Made by a program: the position numbers and the translations under genes. The notes under the pieces were generated by a model. It saw only the letters and a list, made by a program, of their open reading frames with translations, was not told where the DNA came from and made no database searches. A stretch of DNA of 8,157 nt from Oscillospiraceae bacterium (GTDB lineage Bacteria > Bacillota > Clostridia > Oscillospirales > Oscillospiraceae), in assembly GCA_017624645.1 (NCBI GenBank), contig JAGAMQ010000139.1:1-8157 (forward strand). Direction: 5' to 3'. This document shows, one piece after another, positions 1 through 7,533 of this stretch (position 1 is the stretch's first letter; each line of letters begins with the position of its first letter).

Positions 1-80
1 AGGATAGTCAGCGGATCATCCATCTGGCTGCCACCCTTTCCCGACAAATTTTGGACGGACAGGAGGTGGTTCTGCCGTGA
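1..80 (+). CDS. C-terminal end of an upstream gene (partial), possibly a YhaO/SbcD-like metallophosphoesterase
   Basis: The frame whose codons begin at position 3 is open from the window edge to a TGA at 78-80 and encodes about 25 residues ending in QEVVLP. The stop overlaps the GTG start of the next gene by four bases (GTGA), which is typical of translationally coupled partners. The AGGAGGT at 61-67 lies inside this tail and serves the next gene. The tail alone carries no recognisable motif. The suggested identity is inference from the neighbour only: YhaN/SbcC-type ATPases are usually encoded directly after a YhaO/SbcD-type metallophosphoesterase nuclease. Confidence 0.55.
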   Translation, partial: DSQRIIHLAATLSRQILDGQEVVLP

Positions 81-2218
81 GGATTTACTCTATGACCGCC
101 ACCTTCGGCAAGCTGGACGGACAAACCCTGACCCTCCAGCCGGGACTGAATGTGATCCACGCCCCCAACGAATGGGGCAAGAGCACATGGTGCGCCTTCC
201 TGTGTGCCATGCTCTACGGCATCGATACCCGTCAGCGCACCAGTAAGGAACTCCTTGCAGACAAGGAGCGCTACGCCCCCTGGTCCGGAAAGCCCATGTC
301 CGGCAGAATTGACCTTTGCTGGAACGGACAGGACATTACCATCGAACGCAGCACCCAGGGACGGGTGATCTTCGGCAATTTCCGTGCCTACGAAACCGCC
401 ACCGGTTTGCCCGTGACCCAGCTTACCGGAGAAAACTGCGGACAAGTCCTTTTGGGAGTAGAAAAGAACGTATTCACCCGCACCGGTTTTATCCGTCTGA
501 CGGATCTGCCGGTGACGGAGGATGACGCCCTGCGCCGTCGGCTCAACGCCCTTGTGACCACAGGGGACGAAAGCGGTGCCAGCGACACCTTGGCAAAGAA
601 GCTCAAGGAACTGAAAAACAACTGCCGCCACAACAAGACCGGCTTACTCCCCCAAGCGGAGCAGCAACGGGAGCAGGTACAGGATAAACTCTCCCGACTG
701 CAGCAGCTCCAGGCCCAGCAACAGGAGCTTACCCAGCAGCAAGCCGTATTGGAACAGCAGATCGCCGGCCTGAAAAACCATATGACCGCCCTTGCCTATG
801 CCGATGCCCAGGCGCACCGGCAGCAGCTGGAGCAGGCACGCTCTGCCCGGGACGATGCTGCCAGGGAGCTTTCCCGGCTGGAGATGCAATGCAAGACGCT
901 TCCCTCCGCCCAGGAGATCCGGCAAAAGCTGGATGCCCTACAGTCGCTGCGGCAGGAGGTGGAAGCTCTGCAGACCCGGGAGCTGAACCTGCCCTTACAG
1001 CCGGAAGCTCCCCGGCAAAGCCCACCCTTCTTCGGCATGGCACCGGAGCAGGCAGAGGCTACTCTGAGCCGGGACATTGCCAGATATGGGGTGCTGACGG
1101 ATAAGAAAAAATATCTGCCCTTGGGAATCGTGGCAATCTTAGGCGCAGTGACTGCCCTTATGCTGCTTCTTGCCGTCCCCGGACTGCAACCTGCCTTTTT
1201 GAAATGGCTGCCTTTGCTGGCAGTAGTCCCCCTTTCTATAAAGCTGTTGCTCCACACCGGTGACGGTACTGCGGCGGCAGCCTTGGAAAACACCTACGGC
1301 AGCAAGGATATCCGTGACTGGCAGGAAGCCCTGCGGCATCATATAGACACGGTTTCCGGTTATGAACAGGCGATGCAGGTCTACCGGCAGGAACGGCAAG
1401 CTCTTTCCCAAGCCAAAGCTGCCTTGCTGGAATCCCGGAAAACCCTCACCGACGGTGAGGAAATTCCCTTTGCCATTTCCCGGTGGGAAGAGATGATGGA
1501 TCAGCTGCTGGAGCTGGAATCTCTGCAGCGCCGTCATGGACAACTGGCGCAAACCGCCCAGACATTGGAATCCGCCCCGGTAAACGCCCAGGCACCTGCC
1601 CAGCCGGACACCCTATCTTTGACCCGAGAGGAAACACAGGAGCAGCTTTATCAGTCCGAGGTACAGCTTCGGCAGATGCAGCTTCGTCTGGGACAGGTAC
1701 AGGGTCAAAAGGAAACTCTGGGCAGCGAAGAAGCCCTTACAAGAGAGCTTTCCGCTCTGGATACGCGGATCCGCCGTCTGGAGGACACCTATCAGGCACT
1801 GACCCTTGCCCAACAGACTCTTACCGAAGCCGCAAACGCCCTGCAGCGGCAGTTTGCTCCCCGAATCACCTCCCTCGCCAAGGACTTCTTCCGCCGGCTT
1901 ACCGCCGGCCGGTATGACCGGCTGGTGCTGGGAGAGGATCTGTCCCTTTCTGCGGCAGCAGAGGCGGAAAACAGCCTGCTACCCAGCCGTTGGCGCAGCG
2001 ACGGTACAGTGGATCAGCTTTACCTCAGTCTGCGCCTTGCCGCTGCCCGGGAGCTGACCCCCAATGCCCCCTTGGTGCTGGACGATGCTTTGGTGCGCTT
2101 TGACACGGACCGTCTTGGCCGTGCCATGGATATCCTCCTCACCGAGTCTGCATCCCGACAGGTGCTGGTGTTTACCTGCCAGGAGCGGGAGCAGCAATAT
2201 CTGGAGCAAAGGAGATAG
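77..2218 (+). CDS. YhaN-like SMC/Rad50-type AAA ATPase with a central transmembrane hairpin
   Basis: This is a 713-residue ATPase of the SbcC/Rad50/YhaN class, probably the ATP-driven partner of a nuclease in DNA repair or processing. The N-terminal Walker A is APNEWGKST (residues 29-37), with Ala where the first Gly of the motif is usual. The C-terminal half of the ATPase has a signature-like SDGTxDQ (641-647) and a Walker B LVLDD (666-670) followed by a D-loop-like ALVRFD. Gln-rich coiled-coil segments occupy roughly 190-300 and 425-595. Between them are two hydrophobic stretches (about 347-367 and 375-392) that look like a membrane hairpin. There is no CxxC zinc hook. The protein is shorter than typical SbcC (about 1000 residues). 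The GTG at 77 is chosen because AGGAGGT at 61-67 is 9 nt upstream; the next ATG at 92 is too far away. The gene overlaps the preceding stop and is 2 nt from the next gene, so all three are probably one operon. The family is clear; the exact role is inferred. Confidence 0.85.
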   Translation: MRIYSMTATFGKLDGQTLTLQPGLNVIHAPNEWGKSTWCAFLCAMLYGIDTRQRTSKELLADKERYAPWSGKPMSGRIDLCWNGQDITIERSTQGRVIFGNFRAYETATGLPVTQLTGENCGQVLLGVEKNVFTRTGFIRLTDLPVTEDDALRRRLNALVTTGDESGASDTLAKKLKELKNNCRHNKTGLLPQAEQQREQVQDKLSRLQQLQAQQQELTQQQAVLEQQIAGLKNHMTALAYADAQAHRQQLEQARSARDDAARELSRLEMQCKTLPSAQEIRQKLDALQSLRQEVEALQTRELNLPLQPEAPRQSPPFFGMAPEQAEATLSRDIARYGVLTDKKKYLPLGIVAILGAVTALMLLLAVPGLQPAFLKWLPLLAVVPLSIKLLLHTGDGTAAAALENTYGSKDIRDWQEALRHHIDTVSGYEQAMQVYRQERQALSQAKAALLESRKTLTDGEEIPFAISRWEEMMDQLLELESLQRRHGQLAQTAQTLESAPVNAQAPAQPDTLSLTREETQEQLYQSEVQLRQMQLRLGQVQGQKETLGSEEALTRELSALDTRIRRLEDTYQALTLAQQTLTEAANALQRQFAPRITSLAKDFFRRLTAGRYDRLVLGEDLSLSAAAEAENSLLPSRWRSDGTVDQLYLSLRLAAARELTPNAPLVLDDALVRFDTDRLGRAMDILLTESASRQVLVFTCQEREQQYLEQRR

Positions 2219-2220
2219 CT

Positions 2221-2940
2221 ATGTTCGGCTTAGGAACCATTTTAAATGTCGCTGCCATCGTCTTCGGCGGTCTGTTGGGCAGCCTTTGCGGCAAGCTGCT
2301 GAAAGAATCCCATCAGGATGCCCTGTCCAAGGTCTGCGGTGTTTGTGTGCTGTTTATCGGCATCGGCGGCGCTTTGGAAGGGATGCTCACAGTATCCCAG
2401 GGAAAGATCGCAAGCGGCGGAGGTCTGCTGATCATCGCATCCCTTGCCGTGGGCGCGCTGATCGGCGAGATTTTGAACATAGAAGGCGGTTTCGAGAGAT
2501 TCGGCGCATGGCTTCGGGATAAAACCGGAAACACCAAAGACAGCCGCTTTATCGACGGCTTTGTTACCGCTTCCTTAACGGTGTGCATTGGTGCCATGGC
2601 CATTGTAGGTGCCATTGAAGACGGCCTTACTGGTGATTGCTCCATCCTTGCCACCAAGGCCGTACTGGATCTCATCATCATTTTGGTCATGACCAGTTCC
2701 ATGGGTAAGGGCTGCATTTTCTCTGCCATTCCGGTGGGACTGCTCCAAGGCTCTATAACAGCCCTTGCCCTACTGATGAAACCGTTGATTACCCCCGGTG
2801 CCTTGGAAAATCTTTCCATGGTAGGGAACATTCTGATCTTCTGTGTAGGCATCAACCTTATCTGGGGCAAGAAGATCCGGGTAGCCAATCTGCTGCCTGC
2901 GATCCTGATAGCTGCCGCTGCCTCATTCCTCCCCCTATAA
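2221..2940 (+). CDS. DUF554 family integral membrane protein (YdfK/YqgA-like)
   Basis: This 239-residue, very hydrophobic protein fits the DUF554 family. It begins with a GTILNVAAIVFGGLLG segment (residues 5-20) and contains a conserved-looking GFVTASLTVCIGAMAIVGAIEDGL-type region at about 113-136. Likely membrane segments lie near 5-24, 36-55, 66-84, 112-133, 143-160, 165-188, 198-214 and 220-238. It is a putative cytoplasmic-membrane transporter or channel; no substrate is established for the family as far as I know. The ribosome binding site (AAAGGAGA, 2208-2215) lies within the last codons of the ATPase gene, and the ATG follows that gene's TAG by 2 nt, so translation is probably coupled. 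Length is normal for the family. Whether it works with the ATPase, itself apparently membrane-anchored, is unknown. Confidence 0.88.
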   Translation: MFGLGTILNVAAIVFGGLLGSLCGKLLKESHQDALSKVCGVCVLFIGIGGALEGMLTVSQGKIASGGGLLIIASLAVGALIGEILNIEGGFERFGAWLRDKTGNTKDSRFIDGFVTASLTVCIGAMAIVGAIEDGLTGDCSILATKAVLDLIIILVMTSSMGKGCIFSAIPVGLLQGSITALALLMKPLITPGALENLSMVGNILIFCVGINLIWGKKIRVANLLPAILIAAAASFLPL

Positions 2941-2942
2941 TT

Positions 2943-2974
2943 AAGACCTCCGGCTAAGCTAAGCCGGAGGTCTT
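2943..2974. terminator. Hairpin shared by the convergent DUF554 gene and serC
   Basis: A perfect 13-bp inverted repeat (AAGACCTCCGGCT / AGCCGGAGGTCTT) encloses a 6-nt loop at 2956-2961. It fills almost all of the 43-bp gap between two converging stop codons, so it probably ends transcription from both sides. The T-tracts are short: CTT followed by an AT-rich stretch on each strand. It is therefore a strong stem with a weak U-tail. Confidence 0.7.
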
Positions 2975-2983
2975 GACTATAAT

Positions 2984-4066
2984 TTAGCTGTTTTCTGCTT
3001 CGAACTTCTTCAGGAACTCTACCAGCGCCTCCACGCCCTCCTTGGGCATGGCATTATAGATAGATGCCCGGAGACCGCCTACAGACTTATGACCCTTCAG
3101 GTTATCGTAGCCGGCAGCCTTGGTCGCAGCCACCACCTGTGCGTCCAGCTCCTTGGAATCGGTAACGAAAGGCACATTCATCAGGCTGCGCACTTCTTTT
3201 TCCACAGTGCCGTGGAACATCTTGGACTGGTCCAGGAAATCGTACATGACCTGTGCCTTTTCCCGGTTGATCTTATCCATAGCCTCCAGACCGCCCAGGC
3301 TCTTTAAGTACTTGAAAACCTTACCGCAGCAGTAAATTGCCCAGCAGTTGGGGGTGTTGTACATGGAAGCGGCATCGGCATGGGTCTTATACTGCATATA
3401 GACAGGCAGGTTCTCCAGATCGTCCCGGATCAGATCCTCACGGATGATCACCACAACCATGCCCGCAGGTCCCACATTCTTCTGGACACCGGCATAGATC
3501 AGACCGTAATCAGATACATTGCAGGGACGGGACAGGAACATGGAGGACTGGTCAGATACCAGCACATGGCCCTTGGTGTTGGGCAGTTTCTGCCAGGTAG
3601 TGCCGTGGATGGTCTCGTTCTCGCAGATATAGACATAGTCCGTATCCTCGGGAATATCCAGGTCAGAGCAGTCGGGGATGTAGCTGTAGTTCCTGTCCTT
3701 GGAGGAGATCACGGTGACCTCGCCCACCTTCTTGGCTTCTGCCACAGCCTTCTTGGACCATGCGCCGCTCTCGATGTACACCGCCTTGCCATTGCGCATC
3801 AAATTCATGGGGATCATGGAGAACTGCAGGGTAGCACCGCCCTGAATGAACAGCACCTTGTAGTTATCGGGAATCTGCATCAGATCACGAAGATCCTGCT
3901 CCGCCTCGTCCACGATGGTCTGAAACACAGCGCTGCGATGGGACATCTCCATCACGCACATTCCGCTGCCCCGGTAGTTGAGCATCTCATCCCGGATCTC
4001 TTCCAGAACAGCCTCCGGCATCATGGCAGGGCCAGCGGAAAAATTATAGCTACGATCGTATTTCAT
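2984..4066 (-). CDS. serC: Phosphoserine aminotransferase (SerC)
   Basis: SerC is the cytosolic PLP-dependent enzyme that transaminates 3-phosphohydroxypyruvate with glutamate to O-phosphoserine, the second step of serine synthesis; related enzymes also serve vitamin B6 synthesis. The 360-residue product has the family landmarks in order: NFSAGP (8-13), a His-Arg pair in MSHRS (43-44), QGGAT (75-79) for cofactor phosphate binding, a Trp in SGAWS (103) that stacks on PLP, Asp in SDQSS (172), the Schiff-base lysine in AGVQKNVGPAG (Lys196), and HKSVGGLRASIYN (326-338) for substrate binding. Start choice: GGAGG at 4075-4079 (minus strand) is only 2 nt from an ATG at 4072 but 8 nt from the ATG at 4066, so the latter is preferred; using 4072 adds two residues. 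No serA lies next to it in the window. It appears monocistronic, with its own promoter and a terminator hairpin. Confidence 0.96.
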   Translation of the reverse strand: MKYDRSYNFSAGPAMMPEAVLEEIRDEMLNYRGSGMCVMEMSHRSAVFQTIVDEAEQDLRDLMQIPDNYKVLFIQGGATLQFSMIPMNLMRNGKAVYIESGAWSKKAVAEAKKVGEVTVISSKDRNYSYIPDCSDLDIPEDTDYVYICENETIHGTTWQKLPNTKGHVLVSDQSSMFLSRPCNVSDYGLIYAGVQKNVGPAGMVVVIIREDLIRDDLENLPVYMQYKTHADAASMYNTPNCWAIYCCGKVFKYLKSLGGLEAMDKINREKAQVMYDFLDQSKMFHGTVEKEVRSLMNVPFVTDSKELDAQVVAATKAAGYDNLKGHKSVGGLRASIYNAMPKEGVEALVEFLKKFEAENS

Positions 4067-4072
4067 TTTCAT

Positions 4073-4080
4073 TTCCTCCC
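4073..4080 (-). promoter_or_regulatory. Ribosome binding site that decides the serC start
   Basis: On the minus strand this reads GGGAGGAA. It sits 2 nt before one ATG (4072) and 8 nt before a second in-frame ATG (4066). Normal spacing favours the second. Confidence 0.7.
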
Positions 4081-4099
4081 AACAGAATGGTTATGAAAC

Positions 4100-4127
4100 A
4101 TTATAGCATACACACGGCAAAATGCAA
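4100..4127 (-). promoter_or_regulatory. serC promoter with extended -10
   Basis: The minus strand has a perfect TATAAT -10 box (4100-4105) preceded by TGC, an extended -10. A TTGCAT -35 box (4122-4127) lies 16 bp upstream. The predicted start is near 4093, giving a leader of about 25 nt that contains only the ribosome binding site. No attenuator or riboswitch fits in that space. Confidence 0.75.
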
Positions 4128-4170
4128 CCAAAAATTCCCTAAATAATCCACCAATTCCGATTGTGGCACA

Positions 4171-4199
4171 TTGACAAACTACCATGATTCTGCTACCTT
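4171..4199 (+). promoter_or_regulatory. Sigma-A-type promoter of the nitroreductase gene
   Basis: A perfect TTGACA -35 (4171-4176) is followed by a 17-bp spacer and TACCTT (4194-4199). TGC immediately before the latter gives an extended -10. The predicted start is near 4206, leaving about 25 nt of leader with the ribosome binding site. The TTG of the -35 box opens a frame in phase with the gene and could be mistaken for a start codon. Confidence 0.75.
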
Positions 4200-4206
4200 A
4201 GAATCA
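4185..4206. promoter_or_regulatory. Candidate operator: inverted repeat over the -10 box
   Basis: A perfect 7-bp inverted repeat, TGATTCT (4185-4191), an 8-bp spacer, then AGAATCA (4200-4206), brackets the -10 box and ends about where transcription should start. This is a classic position for a repressor. A further GAATC half-site follows at 4207-4211. The cognate regulator is unknown; the repeat could also be chance or a small leader hairpin. Confidence 0.45.
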
Positions 4207-4230
4207 GAATCCAAGCTAGGAGGAATTTTT

Positions 4231-4746
4231 GTGAACGAAACTATCCAATCCCTCAAATCCCGCCGCAGCACCAAAGCCTTTACCGACAAACAAGTGCCGG
4301 AGGCACTGCTGAACGAAATTCTGGAGGCCGGTCTGTACGCCCCCTCGGGGATGAACAATCAGCAGGTGGTCACCGTGGCAGTCCGGGATAAAAAAACCCG
4401 GGATCAGCTATCCCGGATGAATGGAGATATTTTGGGCACCGACACCGATCCCTTCTACGGTGCACCCTGCGTGATTGTGGTGCTGTCCGATCCACAGCGG
4501 CGCACATGGGTAGAGGACGGCAGCCTTGTGATGGGCAATCTGATGACTGCCGCCCACAGCGTTGGTCTTGGCTCCTGCTGGGTCCACCGGGCAAGAGAAA
4601 TGTTCGATTCCCCGGAAGGCAAGGACCTGCTGAAGCAGTGGGGGCTGCCGGAAACTCTCCGGGGCATCGGCAACTGCATCCTGGGTCAGCCGGCTCAGGA
4701 ACCGGCTGAAAAGCCCAGAAGAGAAGGAAGAATCGTAAAGGTATAA
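4231..4746 (+). CDS. Nitroreductase family flavoprotein
   Basis: This 171-residue protein belongs to the nitroreductase family: FMN-dependent NAD(P)H oxidoreductases, usually cytosolic dimers, acting on nitroaromatics, quinones or other electron acceptors. Visible FMN-site features are SRRSTKAF (residues 10-17), YAPSGMNNQQ (36-45) and the glycine-rich VGLGSCWVHRA (111-121). It ends with the expected IGNCILGQPAQEP segment. It is at the short end of the family (many members are 180-220 residues), as in many clostridial members. The GTG at 4231 is chosen because AGGAGG (4218-4223) lies 7 nt upstream; an in-frame TTG at 4171 is the -35 box of the promoter, and residues read from there would include the leader. 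It is monocistronic, with its own promoter, a possible operator and a terminator. The physiological substrate cannot be read from the sequence. Confidence 0.9.
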   Translation: MNETIQSLKSRRSTKAFTDKQVPEALLNEILEAGLYAPSGMNNQQVVTVAVRDKKTRDQLSRMNGDILGTDTDPFYGAPCVIVVLSDPQRRTWVEDGSLVMGNLMTAAHSVGLGSCWVHRAREMFDSPEGKDLLKQWGLPETLRGIGNCILGQPAQEPAEKPRREGRIVKV

Positions 4747-4781
4747 AAAGGAGCCGTTTCGGAAGAAACGGCTCCCCTTTT
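4746..4781. terminator. Bidirectional intrinsic terminator
   Basis: An 11-bp perfect stem, GGAGCCGTTTC (4750-4760) and GAAACGGCTCC (4765-4775), encloses a GGAA loop. It has TTTT (4778-4781) downstream on the plus strand and AAAA (4746-4749) upstream, which gives a T-run on the minus strand. It should stop both the nitroreductase transcript and the converging ATPase transcript; the ATPase stop codon is 2 nt from the T-run. Confidence 0.9.
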
Positions 4782-4782
4782 A

Positions 4783-7461
4783 TTACTTGCCAATAGAACG
4801 CTGAATCAGCTTCACCAGTTCCACCACGGGGATGACCAGCAGTGCCAGCACCAAAGCAACACCGTACTCGGTCCAGCCGATGGGCGTAAAGCCAAAGGCG
4901 GAAGCAAGGAAGGGCACTTCAATAACCAGCGTGGTCAGCAGCAGGCTTCCCAGCATGGCTGCCCACAGAACCTTATTGTGGCTGTGCAGGCTGAACACGC
5001 TCTTGCGCTGGGAGCGCATATTGAAGCTGTGGAAGATCTCACACATAGACATGGTCAAAAATGCCATGGTCATGCCGTGGCCGGATTCGCCGGCGGCACG
5101 CAGTGCCGGGAAGAAGTTCTGACCAAACTCAAAGAAGCTGCCGATGAGATAAGCTACAATGGTGATAAGTGTCACCAGCACGCCCTGATACACAACATCC
5201 ACGCCCAAGCCGCCGGCAAAGATACCATCCTTAGAGTTACGGGGAGGACGGGTCATGGTATCCGGCTCTGCTTCTTCCATGCCCAGTGCCAGGGCAGGGA
5301 AGCAGTCGGTAACCAGATTGATAAACAGCAGGTGCACGGGGTTGAGCAGCGTAAAGCCCATCAAGGTGGCACCGAAAACACCCAGGACCTCACTCATGTT
5401 GGATGCCAGCAGGAACTGGATTGCCTTACGGATATTATCATAGATTCGGCGTCCCTCGCCTACAGCGGCAACGATGGTGGCAAAGTTATCGTCTGCCAGC
5501 ACCATGTCTGCCACATTCTTGGTGACATCGGTACCGGTGATGCCCATGCCCACACCAATGTCCGCAGACTTGATGGAGGGAGCATCATTGACGCCGTCGC
5601 CGGTCATAGCAGTAATGCAACCGTTTGCCTTCCATGCATTGACGATCCGGGTCTTGTGCTCCGGCTGCACACGGGCATACACGCCGTACTTCTTCACAAA
5701 CTCGTTGATCTCGTCATCGGAGATGGCATCCAGCTCTGCACCGGTGATGGCTTCGGAAGCATCGGTGATGATGCCCAGCTCCTTGGCGATGGCAACGGCG
5801 GTGTCCTTATGGTCACCGGTGATCATCACGGGACGGATGCCGGCGCTGCGGCACTCCTCAATAGCGGCCTTGACCTCGGGACGAACAGGATCGATCATAC
5901 CGGTCAGACCCAGGAACACCAGCTCCTGCTCCAGGAACTCGGGGGTGTTATCTGCAGGCTTTTCGCTCCAGTCCCGCTTGGCAGCTGCCAGCACACGCAG
6001 AGCCTTGTCTGCCATAGCCTTGTTGTCTGCCAGGATAGCGCTGCGCTTTTCCTCGGTCATGGGCTTTGCCTCGCCGTCCTCCCAATAATGGGTGCAGCGA
6101 GCCAGGACCACATCGGGGCCGCCCTTGGTATACTGGACGAAGCTGCCGCCCAGGTCATGGACGGTGGACATCATCTTTCTGCCGGAATCGAAGGGAGCTT
6201 CATCCACACGGGGGGTAGCTGCTTCCAGATCCTGCTTCTTCAGTCCCAGCTTGCAGGCAAAGTTCACCAGTGCGCACTCGGTAGGCTCACCCTCTGCCTG
6301 GTCCTTCTCATTGAGGGCAGCATCGGAGCACAGCGCCATGGCAGTGGCAACCAGCTTTTCCTCGCCGGTGGACTCCACCACGGTCATCTTATTCTGGGTC
6401 AGCGTACCGGTCTTATCGGAGCAGATCACCTGAGTACAGCCCAGGGTCTCCACGGCGGTAAGTCGGCGGATCACGGCATTGCGCTTGGACATATTGGTAA
6501 CACCAATGGACAGAACCACGGTGACCACTGTTGCCAGACCTTCAGGAATGGCGGCAACTGCCAGAGAAACGGCGACCATGAAGGTCTCCAGAATACCGGT
6601 GATGGAGTAGTTGCCCTTCATCACCAGGTTAAACACGAAAATAAACACGCAGATGCCCAGCACCAGCCAGCTCAGGGTCTTGCCCAGCTCATCCAGCTTC
6701 CGCTGCAGGGGGGTCTGCTCATCGGCGGTGGCGGCCAGCGCACCGGCGATCTTACCCATCTCGGTGTCCATACCGGTCCGGGTGATCACTGCCTTGCCAC
6801 GGCCATAGACCACAGTGGAGCCCATATAGCACATATTCTTCCGGTCGCCCAGAGGAACATCCTTTTCGGTTTCCAGACCCAAGGCTTCCAAAGTCTTGTT
6901 TACAGGAACGCTTTCACCGGTCAGAGCAGCTTCCTCGATCTTCAGGGATGCGCTCTCCAGCAGCCGTCCGTCAGCAGGCACAGCGTCACCGGCTTCCAGC
7001 AGCACCACATCACCGGGAACCAGCTCATCAGAGTGCAGGACCATCTGCTTGCCGTCGCGCAAAACCTTACAAGTGGCGGCGGTCATAGTCTGCAGGGCTT
7101 CAATGGCAGCCTCTGCCTTACTTTCCTGAATCACGCCCAGAATAGCGTTAAGCAGCACCACCACAAGGATGATACCCACCTCCACAAGACCCTCACCCAG
7201 CTCGCCGGCATTGCTGTGCTGCAGATAGGTGATGACGGTGGTTGCAGCGGAAACCAGTGCTGCAATCATCAGAATGATCAGCATGGGATCTTTCAGCTGT
7301 GCCATAAACTTTTGGAACCAAGTAGCTTTTTCTGCTTCCTTCAGCTTATTGGGTCCATACTTCTCCAGCCGCTGTGCCGCTTCCTCAGAGGTAAGGCCGG
7401 CATCCGTGGTCTGCAGGGCTTCCAGCACTTCCTCTTGGGACAAACGATACTCTTTTTCCAT
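4783..7461 (-). CDS. P2-type cation-transporting ATPase (Ca2+/Mn2+ exporter candidate)
   Basis: This 892-residue cytoplasmic-membrane ion pump is of the SERCA/PMCA-like P-type family. In order it has an N-terminal cation-ATPase domain, TGES of the actuator domain (181-184), VAAIPEGL in TM4 (302-309), the phosphorylated aspartate in DKTGT (Asp349), a nucleotide-site KGGP (446-449, KGAP-like), and TGDGVND (620-626). SERCA cation ligands appear retained: Glu307 (TM4), Asn688 and Glu691 (TM5), Asn715, Thr718 and Asp719 (TM6), and Glu808 (TM8, by ungapped alignment of TMAFLTMSMCEIFHSFN). The ATG at 7461 is chosen because AAAGGAG lies 8 nt upstream; an in-frame TTG at 7482 lies before that site. 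The leader carries a yybP-ykoY-type Mn2+ riboswitch and terminator. Riboswitch-controlled P-type ATPases in lactococci and streptococci export Mn2+ and/or Ca2+, so Mn2+ export is the favoured role; Ca2+ export is the main alternative. The pump family is certain, the substrate is inferred. Confidence 0.93.
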   Translation of the reverse strand: MEKEYRLSQEEVLEALQTTDAGLTSEEAAQRLEKYGPNKLKEAEKATWFQKFMAQLKDPMLIILMIAALVSAATTVITYLQHSNAGELGEGLVEVGIILVVVLLNAILGVIQESKAEAAIEALQTMTAATCKVLRDGKQMVLHSDELVPGDVVLLEAGDAVPADGRLLESASLKIEEAALTGESVPVNKTLEALGLETEKDVPLGDRKNMCYMGSTVVYGRGKAVITRTGMDTEMGKIAGALAATADEQTPLQRKLDELGKTLSWLVLGICVFIFVFNLVMKGNYSITGILETFMVAVSLAVAAIPEGLATVVTVVLSIGVTNMSKRNAVIRRLTAVETLGCTQVICSDKTGTLTQNKMTVVESTGEEKLVATAMALCSDAALNEKDQAEGEPTECALVNFACKLGLKKQDLEAATPRVDEAPFDSGRKMMSTVHDLGGSFVQYTKGGPDVVLARCTHYWEDGEAKPMTEEKRSAILADNKAMADKALRVLAAAKRDWSEKPADNTPEFLEQELVFLGLTGMIDPVRPEVKAAIEECRSAGIRPVMITGDHKDTAVAIAKELGIITDASEAITGAELDAISDDEINEFVKKYGVYARVQPEHKTRIVNAWKANGCITAMTGDGVNDAPSIKSADIGVGMGITGTDVTKNVADMVLADDNFATIVAAVGEGRRIYDNIRKAIQFLLASNMSEVLGVFGATLMGFTLLNPVHLLFINLVTDCFPALALGMEEAEPDTMTRPPRNSKDGIFAGGLGVDVVYQGVLVTLITIVAYLIGSFFEFGQNFFPALRAAGESGHGMTMAFLTMSMCEIFHSFNMRSQRKSVFSLHSHNKVLWAAMLGSLLLTTLVIEVPFLASAFGFTPIGWTEYGVALVLALLVIPVVELVKLIQRSIGK

Positions 7462-7490
7462 GTAATTGACTCCTTTTCCCAATTATAAAA

Positions 7491-7533
7491 ACAAAAAACC
7501 CATACGCGACAGCCAAAGCAATTCGCGTATGAG
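7491..7533 (-). terminator. Riboswitch-controlled intrinsic terminator in the ATPase leader
   Basis: On the minus strand CATACGCGA (7531-7523) and TCGCGTATG (7509-7501) form a perfect 9-bp stem, extendable by a U-G and a C-G pair, around a 13-nt loop. A run of six Ts, a G and four more Ts follows (7498-7487). The 5' arm reuses the CTCATACG that forms the 3' side of the upstream P1 helix, so the two structures exclude each other. It lies 30-70 nt before the ATPase start codon. Confidence 0.9.

Noticed and set aside
8..631. A 207-codon minus-strand frame opposite the 5' part of the ATPase gene
   Set aside because: It is the antisense shadow of the Walker A region of a well-supported gene and has no recognisable domain.
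3380..4096. A 238-codon plus-strand frame opposite serC
   Set aside because: It is antisense to the highly conserved SerC sequence, has a His-rich translation without family features, and runs through the serC ribosome binding site.
4171..4230. A 20-residue N-terminal extension of the nitroreductase from the TTG at 4171
   Set aside because: That TTG is the first part of a perfect TTGACA -35 box, the stretch contains the -10 box and ribosome binding site, and a GTG at 4231 has ideal spacing.
7462..7482. A 7-residue N-terminal extension of the P-type ATPase from the TTG at 7482
   Set aside because: The AAAGGAG ribosome binding site lies within this extension, 8 nt before the ATG at 7461.
4978..7488. 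An 836-codon open frame antisense to the P-type ATPase gene
   Set aside because: Its translation is rich in His, Gln and Gly with no recognisable domain. It lies entirely opposite a clear pump gene with all family motifs, so it is a by-product of that gene's GC-rich codon use.
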